Positions 6,949 through 14,610 of a DNA stretch of 22,068 nucleotides are shown in pieces (within the stretch, counting starts at the first letter, position 1; every line of letters starts with the position of its first letter). The translations under genes and the position numbers were made by a program. Source of the stretch: Phycisphaerae bacterium. Lineage in GTDB: Bacteria; Planctomycetota; Phycisphaerae; JAAYCJ01. The notes below the pieces were generated by a model, which made no database searches, was not told the origin of the DNA, and was given only the letters and a program-made list of their open reading frames with translations. Location of the stretch: contig JAAZAW010000333.1 of assembly GCA_012514125.1 (NCBI GenBank), positions 1 to 22,068 on the forward strand, written 5' to 3'.

Positions 6949-8418
6949 GTGTCTGTGGTTAAATCGTTTTATCGAACTATCAAAGATCGCTGGCAGAGCG
7001 AAAGCGGATACCGTCAGGTTCTGATTATTGCCTTTCCCTTGATTCTCAGTACCGGCTCGTGGTCCGTCCAGCAATTCGTCGATCGAGTTTTCCTGACCTG
7101 GTATTCACCTGAAGCCGTTGCCGCCGCCATGCCTGCGGGTCTGCTCAATTTCACCATCATGAGTTTCTTCCTCGGCATAGCGGGCTACGTCAGCACCTTC
7201 GCCGCCCAATACTACGGCGCCAATCAGCATCAACGAATCGGTCCGGCAATCTGGCAGGGCAACTATGTCGCCTTGCTGGGCGGTCTATTTTTGATAGGAA
7301 TGATCCCTCTGGCTGAACCTTTTTTCAAATATGTCAACCACGCGCCCGGTGTCCAGAAAAACGAAATTATCTACTTCCAGATTCTTTGTCTCGGCGGTTT
7401 TGGCAGTATCGCCGTCTCGGCTATGTCCGGATTTTTTTCCGGACGGGGTAAAACCTGGCCGATCTTGTGGGCGAACATCGCGGGCACCGCGACCAATTTA
7501 ATCGGCGATTACCTGCTGATCTTCGGAAAATTCGGCTTTCCCGAAATGGGTATCACCGGTGCCGCCATCGCCACGATCCTGACGCCTGTGCCCGCGTTGA
7601 TCATTTATGCCATCATCTTCTCCAGACCCAAATACAATCATCGTTACCACCTGCTCAAAGGCTGGCGATTTGAAAAACCGTTGTTCATGCGGTTGATGAA
7701 ATTCGGTGTGCCCAGCGGCGTCCAGTTCTTTCTCGACGTCGCAGGCTTTACCGCCTTTCTCCTGTTTATTGGTAAAATCAATCCCGGTGACGTCTCAATC
7801 CTGGCTGCTACGAATATCGCGTTCGGAATCAATTCGCTGTCGTTCATGCCGATGATCGGCGTGGGAATCGCCGTCTCCGTTCTCGTGGGCCAGCACTTGG
7901 GGAAAGATCGTTCGGACTTGGCTGAAAAAAGTGTATACTCCGGATTTCATATCACGATTCTTTACATGGGCGCCATTGCCGCACTGTACGTGCTGACTCC
8001 GGAAATTTTCATCGATCCGTTCGATAGCGGTTCGAATAAAGAAGAATTCGCACGTATCCGCCAACTGACGATCGTCCTGCTCAAATTCGTCGCGGTCTAT
8101 TCAATCTTCGACACCATGAATATTATCTTCGCCTCCGCCATCAAAGGCGCCGGCGATACCAAATACGTCATGTACATGATCGTCGTCATATCGCTGGGCG
8201 TGCTGGTCATTCCAAGCTACATCGCATTGCTTCATTTCGGCGGCGGCATCTACGTCGCATGGACCATCGGTTCCCTTTACGTGATTCTTCTCGGATTTGC
8301 CTTTCTCAAACGATTCCTCGGCGGGAAATGGAAAACCATGCGCGTTATCGAAGAACATCCGATCACGCTTCCGCTGAACCCGCCGATCAACCCGATAGGC
8401 TCGGACATGCAGGAATAA
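6949..8418 (+). CDS. MATE-family multidrug/sodium antiporter
   Basis: A 489-residue polytopic inner-membrane protein with about twelve hydrophobic segments in two similar halves, as in MATE exporters, which expel cationic drugs or metabolites using a sodium or proton gradient. Family-typical stretches include FPLILSTGSWSVQQFVDRVF near residue 30, PEAVAAAMPAGL, AAQYYGA, a long loop then GVPSGVQFFLDVAGF in the second half, and KGAGDTKYVMY. The start GTG at 6949 lies five bases after AGGAG (6939-6943); a second in-frame GTG at 6955 is possible. It stands alone, divergent from the DUF2905-like/aat pair, and ends in its own terminator. The substrate cannot be predicted. Confidence 0.93.
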   Translation: MSVVKSFYRTIKDRWQSESGYRQVLIIAFPLILSTGSWSVQQFVDRVFLTWYSPEAVAAAMPAGLLNFTIMSFFLGIAGYVSTFAAQYYGANQHQRIGPAIWQGNYVALLGGLFLIGMIPLAEPFFKYVNHAPGVQKNEIIYFQILCLGGFGSIAVSAMSGFFSGRGKTWPILWANIAGTATNLIGDYLLIFGKFGFPEMGITGAAIATILTPVPALIIYAIIFSRPKYNHRYHLLKGWRFEKPLFMRLMKFGVPSGVQFFLDVAGFTAFLLFIGKINPGDVSILAATNIAFGINSLSFMPMIGVGIAVSVLVGQHLGKDRSDLAEKSVYSGFHITILYMGAIAALYVLTPEIFIDPFDSGSNKEEFARIRQLTIVLLKFVAVYSIFDTMNIIFASAIKGAGDTKYVMYMIVVISLGVLVIPSYIALLHFGGGIYVAWTIGSLYVILLGFAFLKRFLGGKWKTMRVIEEHPITLPLNPPINPIGSDMQE

Positions 8419-8436
8419 CAATAAAATTCTTCGCAG

Positions 8437-8458
8437 GGGCGTCTTGAGGCGCCCTTTT
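8437..8458 (+). terminator. Rho-independent terminator after the MATE gene
   Basis: GGGCG (8437-8441) pairs with CGCCC (8450-8454) around an eight-base loop, followed by TTTTATTTATT. It lies about 20 bases past the transporter stop and ahead of the convergent peptidase gene. The stem is short, so strength is uncertain. Confidence 0.65.
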
Positions 8459-8477
8459 ATTTATTGAACAAATCGAT

Positions 8478-9635
8478 CTATTTCCCATAATCTATCGCAC
8501 TGCGTTCGACCATCTGTTCAAACGCCTGAATCAGTTTCGCAAGCTCGTCGATATTCACCCCTTCGAGCACATCCGCCGGCGAATGCATCCGTTTCGCCGA
8601 TTCAACTGATCCCTGCGTAAAACTCACCGCCAGATATCCCGCCCGCATAAACGGAATATGATCGAGTCCCACACCCGGAATCACCTTGTAATGACGAACC
8701 CTGAAACCATGCTCATTCAACGACATCTTCGCCCGTTCGGCAAACCGGAATTTGCCCCACTGTTTCAATCCTGCCATCGTCACCGTGCCGCCCGACCCCA
8801 ACCCGTCGAAATTCATCACCAAAGTTCGATTTTGTCGAAGTGATTGAATGTCTTCCTTGACAAATCGAATCGCTCCCGCCAACCCCACCTCTTCGGCCCC
8901 GGTCGCCAGAAAAACCAGATTCGCATACGGAGTGATTTTCGCCGGCAATCGTTCCGCCAGAGAAAGAAGGATCGCCACCCCCGAACCATTGTCGACGGCT
9001 CCGGGCGAGAAATTCTCCGTCCGGGAAAAAAACAAAATCACCAAACAAATTCCCGCAACACCGATCATCCCCCAGACCCCCCAAGCCGGCATGGCAAAAA
9101 TTCCAATCCAGTGCAATAACGCCGACAAAAATAAAATAATCCCCGCCAACACCGGCACTGAAAACAGAATCACCCGCCAAGCCATATTGAGCGTCTGCGA
9201 TTTGGTGTCGTAATGCGCCACCAGCAGGATCGTCGGAAGGTCCTTATCGGGGTCGGGCGTCCTGCCCATAAGATTGCAGGTCTCAAATTTCCGCCCGATT
9301 CTGGAAAGCTTCGATCCTGAAACCGCCAGCATCACCAGCGGCACCTGCACCAGCAGCAAACCCAGCAAAACAAGCACCGCCAACGGATGATTCGCGAACA
9401 AAAATCCCGCCAGAATCAAAATCACCAGCGTCAAACCGGTGATGATTTTCCCCGCGACCACCAACGGAAAAAATGATGCCGAAAAATTCTGTCGCCGGAC
9501 CTCCAACCCCGCTTTTTGGAAATAATGTTCGATAAAATCCGCGGTCTGCCGCTCCGCCATCGAACCCAGCGCCCGAGGCCCGAAAGAAAGGATCGTCCTT
9601 AAAACGTTTTCAACTGAAACGCGATAACTATCCAT
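8478..9635 (-). CDS. Membrane-anchored M28-family zinc metallopeptidase
   Basis: A protein of 385 residues with the M28 two-zinc aminopeptidase motifs; positions below count from the GTG at 9638, one codon earlier. Ligands appear as AHYDT (H142, D144), GAVDNGSG (D216), TGAEEVGLAGA (E249/E250), NFDGLG (D278) and RMHSPAD (H352). Four hydrophobic helices are present: two before the catalytic core (about 58-81 and 86-107) and two inserted between the first and second metal motifs (about 153-176 and 184-204), a gap of about 74 residues where soluble relatives have roughly a dozen. M28 enzymes remove N-terminal residues or cleave glutamyl peptides; the substrate here is unknown. The ATG at 9635 has AGG six bases upstream. 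It follows riboflavin synthase by 55 bp and may share its transcript. Confidence 0.88.
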   Translation of the reverse strand: MDSYRVSVENVLRTILSFGPRALGSMAERQTADFIEHYFQKAGLEVRRQNFSASFFPLVVAGKIITGLTLVILILAGFLFANHPLAVLVLLGLLLVQVPLVMLAVSGSKLSRIGRKFETCNLMGRTPDPDKDLPTILLVAHYDTKSQTLNMAWRVILFSVPVLAGIILFLSALLHWIGIFAMPAWGVWGMIGVAGICLVILFFSRTENFSPGAVDNGSGVAILLSLAERLPAKITPYANLVFLATGAEEVGLAGAIRFVKEDIQSLRQNRTLVMNFDGLGSGGTVTMAGLKQWGKFRFAERAKMSLNEHGFRVRHYKVIPGVGLDHIPFMRAGYLAVSFTQGSVESAKRMHSPADVLEGVNIDELAKLIQAFEQMVERSAIDYGK

Positions 9636-9690
9636 CACTGACCTGTCTCCCCCCGAAATTTTAAAATACTTTGATTTTCGAAAGATTTTC

Positions 9691-10338
9691 TTACCCTAAA
9701 AATCCGCTTCGTTCGAGTGCTGCCTTGAGACTTGCGTCAGACTCCGACACCTGCTGCCGACGATACACCACCGCTTTGACCAGAATATCCGTTTCCAGAT
9801 TCAAAACCGCGCCCACCGATTTGGTGGGAAGCGTCGTATTTTCAAGTGTGGTCGGAATCAGCGCGACGGAAAACGAGTCGCCCTTCACCGACGCCACCGT
9901 CAAACTCACACCATCCAACGCCACCGACCCCTTCGGGACAATATATTGCGAAACCGCCGGATCGTCCACCTCCAGCGTCAGCCGTTTGCCGGTTCCTTCG
10001 TCCTCCAGGCGAGTAATTCGGCACGTCGTGTCCACATGACCGAGCACAAAATGCCCTTCGATCCGATCCGACATCCGCATCGCAGGCTCCAGGTTGACCA
10101 CGTCACCGGGCGATAATCGTCCCAGATTCGTCCGCGAAAGTGTCTCATAAACCACGTCAAATCCAACCACCGAGCCGGAAAAACTCACCGCCGACAAACA
10201 CACCCCATTTGTCGCAACCGACCCGCCCGCCGTAACTTGCGACGCCAGTTCGCCCAGATCGATCATCAGCCTCGCGCCCGCCGGCGTTTGACTTTTCGCA
10301 ACAATCCTGCCTATACTCTGAATAATTCCGGTAAACAT
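9691..10338 (-). CDS. ribE: Riboflavin synthase, alpha chain
   Basis: Riboflavin synthase dismutates two 6,7-dimethyl-8-ribityllumazine molecules into riboflavin and a pyrimidine that is recycled. The 215-residue protein starts with the diagnostic MFTGIIQ and has two tandem lumazine-binding domains. The first (about 1-97) has GGSVATNGVCLSAVSF, ETLSRTNLG and GDVVNLEPAMR; the second (about 98-196) has GHFVLGHVD, KGSVALDGVSLTV, IPTTLENTTL and NLETDILVK. Length is normal. GAGG lies upstream of the ATG in an AT-rich leader. No other rib genes are near and the leader is too short for an FMN riboswitch. The symbol ribE is used in E. coli style; ribC is used in some bacteria. Confidence 0.95.
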   Translation of the reverse strand: MFTGIIQSIGRIVAKSQTPAGARLMIDLGELASQVTAGGSVATNGVCLSAVSFSGSVVGFDVVYETLSRTNLGRLSPGDVVNLEPAMRMSDRIEGHFVLGHVDTTCRITRLEDEGTGKRLTLEVDDPAVSQYIVPKGSVALDGVSLTVASVKGDSFSVALIPTTLENTTLPTKSVGAVLNLETDILVKAVVYRRQQVSESDASLKAALERSGFLG

Positions 10339-10393
10339 TAATATGCAACCTCGAAAATATATTATAATATAATGGTATAGAAAATGTTTACTT

Positions 10394-10421
10394 TTGGCTA
10401 GGTTTAAGACAATTTTATAAA
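10394..10421 (+). promoter_or_regulatory. Probable promoter of the secreted helical protein
   Basis: TTGGCT (10394-10399) is followed after 16 bases by TATAAA (10416-10421). Transcription would start near 10428, giving a short leader with AGGAG (10435-10439) nine bases before the ATG at 10449. Confidence 0.45.
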
Positions 10422-10448
10422 ATAACGTCGCGACAGGAGTGTATTTTT

Positions 10449-11462
10449 ATGCGAAAGTTCCTTGTTATCGGTCTCGTGCTGACAGTATCGCCCATTCTTG
10501 CAATGGCGGACCAACCCTCTCAACAAAACAACAACGCCGTCCCCATGATGCTCCAGCAAACCGCCATCAAATCCATGGTCGATATCGTTTCTCGGCAGGT
10601 CGCCCGGCGATACGATCTGCGACCCGATCAATCCGCCTCAGCCAAGACCATGCTGGAAAAAAATACCCTCGAATTCGTCAATAAACACTATAACGACTTC
10701 ATCGTCCTGATCCCTCAGGCCCAGGATATACGAAATCGAGTCAGGGCCGGTGAAGAACCCTCCATCGCCGAAATCAAAGACCTTTCCGCCAAACTCCTGC
10801 CAATCTACAAAGAAGCCGCCGACCTGATCGTCAGCGAAAATGAAAAATTCCACAATATTCTCGACGACCAGCAAAAAATCAAACACCAGCGAGATATGGA
10901 TCGCATGAAAGCCGACGTCGCAGAAACAACCCAAAAACTCGAACGCTGGAAAAACGGCGATTATCAACCCGGTGAATTTCTCAACAAACGAAATCGGGCA
11001 AACCGCCAACAAACCGCCAACAAACCAACCCAAACGGTACAGGAAGAAGAACTCACCCCCACCTCGCTGGGTTTCTGGGAACTCTACGTCAAGACCTTCA
11101 TCGAAGCCTTCCAGCTTGAAAAAGGTCAGGTTACCCTCGCCTATTCGGTCCTCAACGACCTGAAGGTCAAGGCCCAGGCCTATCGCCACGACCATCAGGA
11201 CGAATTCACGAACCTGACCCAAAAAATCCAGCAACTCACGCAGGCCAAAGCCGATGCCAAACGTGACGAAAATCTCAAAGTAACCCAGGAGAAACTCGAT
11301 ACGTTAAATCAGCCCCTGATGGACATGTTCGAAGAACTCAAGGAACGACTCATGGCTATCCCAACCGAAGCACAGCGAAAGGCAGCCCAGGATATCCTCG
11401 GCGCCGCTGAGGGGCAAACCACTCAGGCCGCTTCCACGCAGTCGGTTGAAAAAACAAAATAA
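10449..11462 (+). CDS. Secreted helical protein with two Spy-like (LTxxQ-type) units, function unknown
   Basis: This 337-residue protein begins with a Sec signal peptide (MRKF, a hydrophobic stretch to about residue 17, likely cleavage after AMA at 20). The mature part is highly charged and almost entirely helical. Two related units are visible. In unit A (about 40-155) a helix containing YDLRPDQSASAKTMLEK is later followed by FHNILDDQQKIKHQRDMD. In unit B (about 214-315) a helix containing FQLEKGQVTLAYSVLNDL is later followed by LMAIPTEAQRKAAQDIL. This order resembles CpxP/Spy periplasmic chaperones, which bind unfolded or membrane proteins, but the resemblance is weak. A Q/N/T-rich linker joins the units and the C-terminus is low-complexity. 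It is a single-gene unit with its own promoter and terminator. Confidence 0.75.
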   Translation: MRKFLVIGLVLTVSPILAMADQPSQQNNNAVPMMLQQTAIKSMVDIVSRQVARRYDLRPDQSASAKTMLEKNTLEFVNKHYNDFIVLIPQAQDIRNRVRAGEEPSIAEIKDLSAKLLPIYKEAADLIVSENEKFHNILDDQQKIKHQRDMDRMKADVAETTQKLERWKNGDYQPGEFLNKRNRANRQQTANKPTQTVQEEELTPTSLGFWELYVKTFIEAFQLEKGQVTLAYSVLNDLKVKAQAYRHDHQDEFTNLTQKIQQLTQAKADAKRDENLKVTQEKLDTLNQPLMDMFEELKERLMAIPTEAQRKAAQDILGAAEGQTTQAASTQSVEKTK

Positions 11463-11518
11463 CACCTGAGACCTAACCCGTTTGAAAAAGAGGAACAGTT
11501 GAAGCAGTTGAAACGAAG

Positions 11519-11547
11519 AAGGCAGGTCCCAAAGACCTGCCTTTTTT
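11519..11547 (+). terminator. Rho-independent terminator after the secreted helical protein
   Basis: AAGGCAGGTC (11519-11528) pairs perfectly with GACCTGCCTT (11534-11543) around a five-base loop, ending in a run of six T. On the minus strand the same stem is followed by a weaker T-rich stretch, so it may also stop readthrough from the convergent ftsQ gene. Confidence 0.88.
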
Positions 11548-11619
11548 CATCCGCTGTTTATTGATCCACCTTTGAGGGTATCTGCATTGCATTTTAAAAT
11601 AATAAAACCTTCGGTCGCG

Positions 11620-12582
11620 TTACTCTCCGGCCCCGGCTGCTGCTGCGATTGATGCATCGACTTCTGTCGGCGAACGGCGAACGTCGATAAACGACCGATT
11701 ACAGTCAATGTGCCGGTGCTTCAAAAAAGCACCCGTCAATAACGCCAATTTTTGCGGAGCCGTCGTCTCCAGCCCCTGCTCCTGCTCCACCGGCCTTCCC
11801 CAGCGAATCACGGTTCGGCGATCGGTGATAATCAACAACCAGCTCGAAGCCGGATCGCTTCGCCCCTGGTAATTCGTCACATCCACCGCTTTGATCTGAT
11901 GCTTGAAAGGCGATTTTTGTAACAGTTTGACCAGAGCCAACCCTGCCTGCAAGTCGCCGTCGTTCCATTTTTTACCCGCTTCGGGCGATGTCCCCCGACT
12001 GCCATGAATTTCCAGCAATCCGCAATCCGCGAGCAAATCGTACTTGTATTTTCCCGGCAACACGACACCTTCGCTGTCGATCAAATAACACTCTTGTTCC
12101 AGAGTCACCATCGCTGCAGGTTCGCGGAATTCCGCGTTGATGATAAACTTGCCCCCGAAGCTTCGACGAACCCAGTGAACCTTGCGCACCCAGGAATTTC
12201 TCGCCAGTTGATCGTTTAAAACCTCCGGAAATTTATGATTCTGTCCCTGACGATGCAAATTCGTAAGTTCGTCTTTAATCGGTTGAAAACTTTCCGTCAA
12301 AATCTGTTTTGCCAGCGATTCGGACATCCAGACCGGCTGATCGTACAACGAGGCACTGACCTCGCTCGAAGTAAAAACCGCCAGATTGCTGACATACCGT
12401 TCCAGGTGTTTAAGCCCAAAAACCGTTCCGCCAAGCACACCCGCCGAGATCACAGTAATCAGACCAAGGCGCAGCAGACGTGTGCCCAGACCCGATTCTT
12501 CAATCCAGGAAAAAAAACGGCCCTGCAAGTCTTTGAGCTTCGCGCTAATGCGTGACTCTTTTGTCTTTTTCTTTTTCGCCAT
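11620..12582 (-). CDS. ftsQ: FtsQ-like cell division protein
   Basis: FtsQ is a bitopic divisome protein that links early and late division proteins through FtsB and FtsL. The predicted 320-residue product has a lysine-rich cytoplasmic N-terminus (MAKKKKTKES), one membrane helix at about 37-57, then an extracytoplasmic region. WVRKVHWVRRSFGGKFIINAEFREP matches the usual FtsQ pattern for the end of the POTRA domain and start of the beta domain. Sequence conservation is otherwise low, as is normal. I chose the ATG at 12582, with CAGG eight bases upstream; longer frames reach 12663 but overlap ddl deeply. It overlaps the 3' end of ddl by 38 bases. Position directly after murC-murB-ddl is the classical dcw order and supports the call. 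Confidence 0.85.
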   Translation of the reverse strand: MAKKKKTKESRISAKLKDLQGRFFSWIEESGLGTRLLRLGLITVISAGVLGGTVFGLKHLERYVSNLAVFTSSEVSASLYDQPVWMSESLAKQILTESFQPIKDELTNLHRQGQNHKFPEVLNDQLARNSWVRKVHWVRRSFGGKFIINAEFREPAAMVTLEQECYLIDSEGVVLPGKYKYDLLADCGLLEIHGSRGTSPEAGKKWNDGDLQAGLALVKLLQKSPFKHQIKAVDVTNYQGRSDPASSWLLIITDRRTVIRWGRPVEQEQGLETTAPQKLALLTGAFLKHRHIDCNRSFIDVRRSPTEVDASIAAAAGAGE

Positions 12583-13585
12583 GACGTATACCTGAATCAC
12601 AATGCTGTAAGGGTTTAATGTCTGAAGGGGACGCACAACGCCTGGCCAACGCCATCTGCACAATGGTCCGACACAGATCGACCATCGTCATCCCAGCTTT
12701 GTCGGCGGCCTTGGGCAAAAGCGAATGATCCGTGAAACCCGGAATCGCATTGACTTCCAACATATATGGGTTCAGGTCCTTATCCAGCCGCCAATCCACT
12801 CGACAAAAATCCCGCAATGACATTGCCTTCGCCAACGTCACCGAAAGCTCCTGAATCTGCTTACAGAGTTTTTTCGGCAAATCATCCACAAAAACATACG
12901 CGGTATCGTTGGCGTTGTATTTGGCCTCATAATCGTAAAATTCGCTCGCGGGCCTGATTTCAATAATGGGAAGGGCCTTTTCGCCCAGAATACTCACCGT
13001 CAGCTCCCTGCCGTCGATATATTCCTCGATCAACGTCGGACCATATTGGGCCAGGGTCTCCCGAATGACCGCATCCAACTCCGCGGCGTTCTTGACGATC
13101 GTCACTCCAAAACTGCTGCCTTCTTCTGTCGGTTTGACCACCACCGGAATCGACCAGCACGCCCGCCCGGCAGGAATGTCGGCCGCAGAAGTCACCAGAT
13201 CAAACGCCGGCGTCGGAATCCCCACTTCAAGAGCACGCACTTTGGTCGTATGTTTATTCATCGAATCCCGGCAGGCCTGCGGACCGCTGCCGCAATAAAC
13301 AAGTTTCCGATCTTCGAGAATCTGCTGAATCTGTCCATCTTCACCAAAGACCCCATGAAGTACCGGAAAAATCACATCCGCGGGAAGATCCAATGCTGAA
13401 AGATCAGTCGGGGTAATATCGGCGATGGTCACATGATAGCCCGCCGATTCCAGCGCTCGTGCCACCGCCTGACCCGACACGAGCGACACAGGGCGCTCCC
13501 GGCTCGGCCCGCCTGAAAGAACCGTTACTTTCAACAAATCATATGCCTTTTTAAATCGGTTATTTTCCAGCTTCATTATATCCAT
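12545..13585 (-). CDS. ddl: D-alanine--D-alanine ligase
   Basis: Ddl joins two D-alanines using ATP for the peptidoglycan precursor. This ATP-grasp enzyme (346 residues from the chosen start) shows VTVLSGGPSRERPVSLVSG in the N-terminal domain, FPVLHGVFGEDGQIQ, YCGSGPQACRDSMNKHTTK, PVVVKPTEEGSSFGVTIV (ATP-binding loop), LIEEYIDGRELTVSILG, and the C-terminal CRVDWRLDKDLNPYMLEVNAIPGFTDHSLLPKAA with the metal-binding E and N. All key motifs are present. The ATG at 13585 has AAGG six bases upstream; a TTG at 13612 would add nine residues. The last 15 or so residues are highly charged and lie in the overlap with ftsQ. The gene follows murB by 128 bp, which contains hairpins. Confidence 0.95.
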   Translation of the reverse strand: MDIMKLENNRFKKAYDLLKVTVLSGGPSRERPVSLVSGQAVARALESAGYHVTIADITPTDLSALDLPADVIFPVLHGVFGEDGQIQQILEDRKLVYCGSGPQACRDSMNKHTTKVRALEVGIPTPAFDLVTSAADIPAGRACWSIPVVVKPTEEGSSFGVTIVKNAAELDAVIRETLAQYGPTLIEEYIDGRELTVSILGEKALPIIEIRPASEFYDYEAKYNANDTAYVFVDDLPKKLCKQIQELSVTLAKAMSLRDFCRVDWRLDKDLNPYMLEVNAIPGFTDHSLLPKAADKAGMTMVDLCRTIVQMALARRCASPSDIKPLQHCDSGIRHGEKEKDKRVTH

Positions 13586-13591
13586 AATTAT

Positions 13592-13614
13592 CCTTGGCAC
13601 TCCCTTGCCCAAGG
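13592..13614 (-). promoter_or_regulatory. Hairpin covering the ddl ribosome-binding site
   Basis: On the minus strand CCTTGG at 13614-13609, continuing through a bulged G to CA, pairs with TGCCAAGG at 13599-13592. The 3' arm contains the AAGG ribosome-binding site of ddl, so the structure could limit ddl translation. A second stem, TTATCGG/CCGATAA, lies further upstream in the same 128-base gap. Confidence 0.3.
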
Positions 13615-13713
13615 ACCTTCTTTACCCATACCTTATTATCTTATTATCGGCTAAACGCCCGATAACCCCACAGTAAAACTGAAGAAATCGTATCCCGATC
13701 CCCATCCCAAAGC

Positions 13714-14610
13714 CTAACTCTCATCGTCCTGCCAGACTTCGACTTCCATTTCCAGCTCAACACCGTAACGGTCGTAGACCGCCACTTTGATCTGACCAAT
13801 CAGCCTCATAAAGTCCTGAAAGGTGGCTTTGTTATTGTTTATAATAAAATTGGCGTGTTGTTCTGACACCACGGCATCACCGACACTTTTGCCTTTAAAT
13901 CCAAGACGGTCGATCATCAGACCCGCCGGTTGTTCCGATGAGGGGTTTTTAAAGATACATCCCGCCGAGTTGACACTCATCGGCTGGGTGCTTTTCTTCA
14001 AAATCCAGGTTTCACGCATACGGTTGAGCACACGCTGCGGATCGTCCTCGACCAGATCAAGCTCAACGCGAGTAATGATTTGTTCGGAAATATTCGTATG
14101 ACGATATTCAAACGTCAATTCGGGTCTTTCCCGCCAGGTGGTCGTACCGGAAACATCGATAACCTCGACCCGCGATGTCTGCGTGCCGATATCGCCGAAT
14201 CGACCGCCGGCGTTCATCTTGATCGCTCCGCCGATGGTGCCGGGAATACCGACAAGCACTTCCATACCCGAAAGCCCCGCTTTGATCGTGGACTGAATCG
14301 TGTTATAAAGCGACATGCCCGCGCCGACGGTCACGACTTGCTTATCGATGTCGATGTGACCAAAGTGATCGTTGTCCAGCTTGATGACGGCGCAATTGAT
14401 TCCCTCATCGTCAATCAGCAGATTCGCGCCCTGACCCATGATACGCCAGGGATAATTATTTTCTTGGCAACGCTTGATGACCTCACGCAGTTGATCGTCG
14501 CAGGTCGGCCGCACGAAATAACGCGCCGGCCCGCCGATCTTGAGCCAGGTATAAGGAGCCAACGGTTCGTTTTCAGTTACAATCTCTTCCAAGCCAGCGA
14601 ACAAGTTCAT
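13714..14610 (-). CDS. murB: UDP-N-acetylenolpyruvoylglucosamine reductase
   Basis: MurB reduces UDP-GlcNAc-enolpyruvate to UDP-MurNAc with NADPH and FAD. The 298-residue protein carries the FAD-domain motifs YTWLKIGGPARYFVRP (20-35), MGQGANLLIDDEG (58-70) and GLSGMEVLVGIPGTIGGAIKMNAG (112-135), then EYRHTN (168-173), SAGCIFKNP (215-223) and AGLMIDRLGFKGKSVGDAVVSEQHANFIIN from 229, with a C-terminal ELEMEV glutamate. The residue at the catalytic proton donor position (the Ser of SAGS in E. coli MurB) is Cys218. I chose the ATG at 14610, with GGAAG seven bases upstream, over a longer frame to 14739. It overlaps murC by 38 bases, suggesting coupling. Confidence 0.95.
   Translation of the reverse strand: MNLFAGLEEIVTENEPLAPYTWLKIGGPARYFVRPTCDDQLREVIKRCQENNYPWRIMGQGANLLIDDEGINCAVIKLDNDHFGHIDIDKQVVTVGAGMSLYNTIQSTIKAGLSGMEVLVGIPGTIGGAIKMNAGGRFGDIGTQTSRVEVIDVSGTTTWRERPELTFEYRHTNISEQIITRVELDLVEDDPQRVLNRMRETWILKKSTQPMSVNSAGCIFKNPSSEQPAGLMIDRLGFKGKSVGDAVVSEQHANFIINNNKATFQDFMRLIGQIKVAVYDRYGVELEMEVEVWQDDES

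Noticed and set aside
9691..10448. An FMN riboswitch before riboflavin synthase
   Set aside because: Only 110 AT-rich bases separate the start codon from the divergent gene, and none of the conserved FMN-aptamer blocks is seen.
10638..11234. A 198-codon frame antisense to the secreted helical protein
   Set aside because: Its F/V/G-rich product mirrors the K/E/N/T-rich codons of the plus-strand gene, which has a signal peptide, ribosome-binding site, promoter and terminator.
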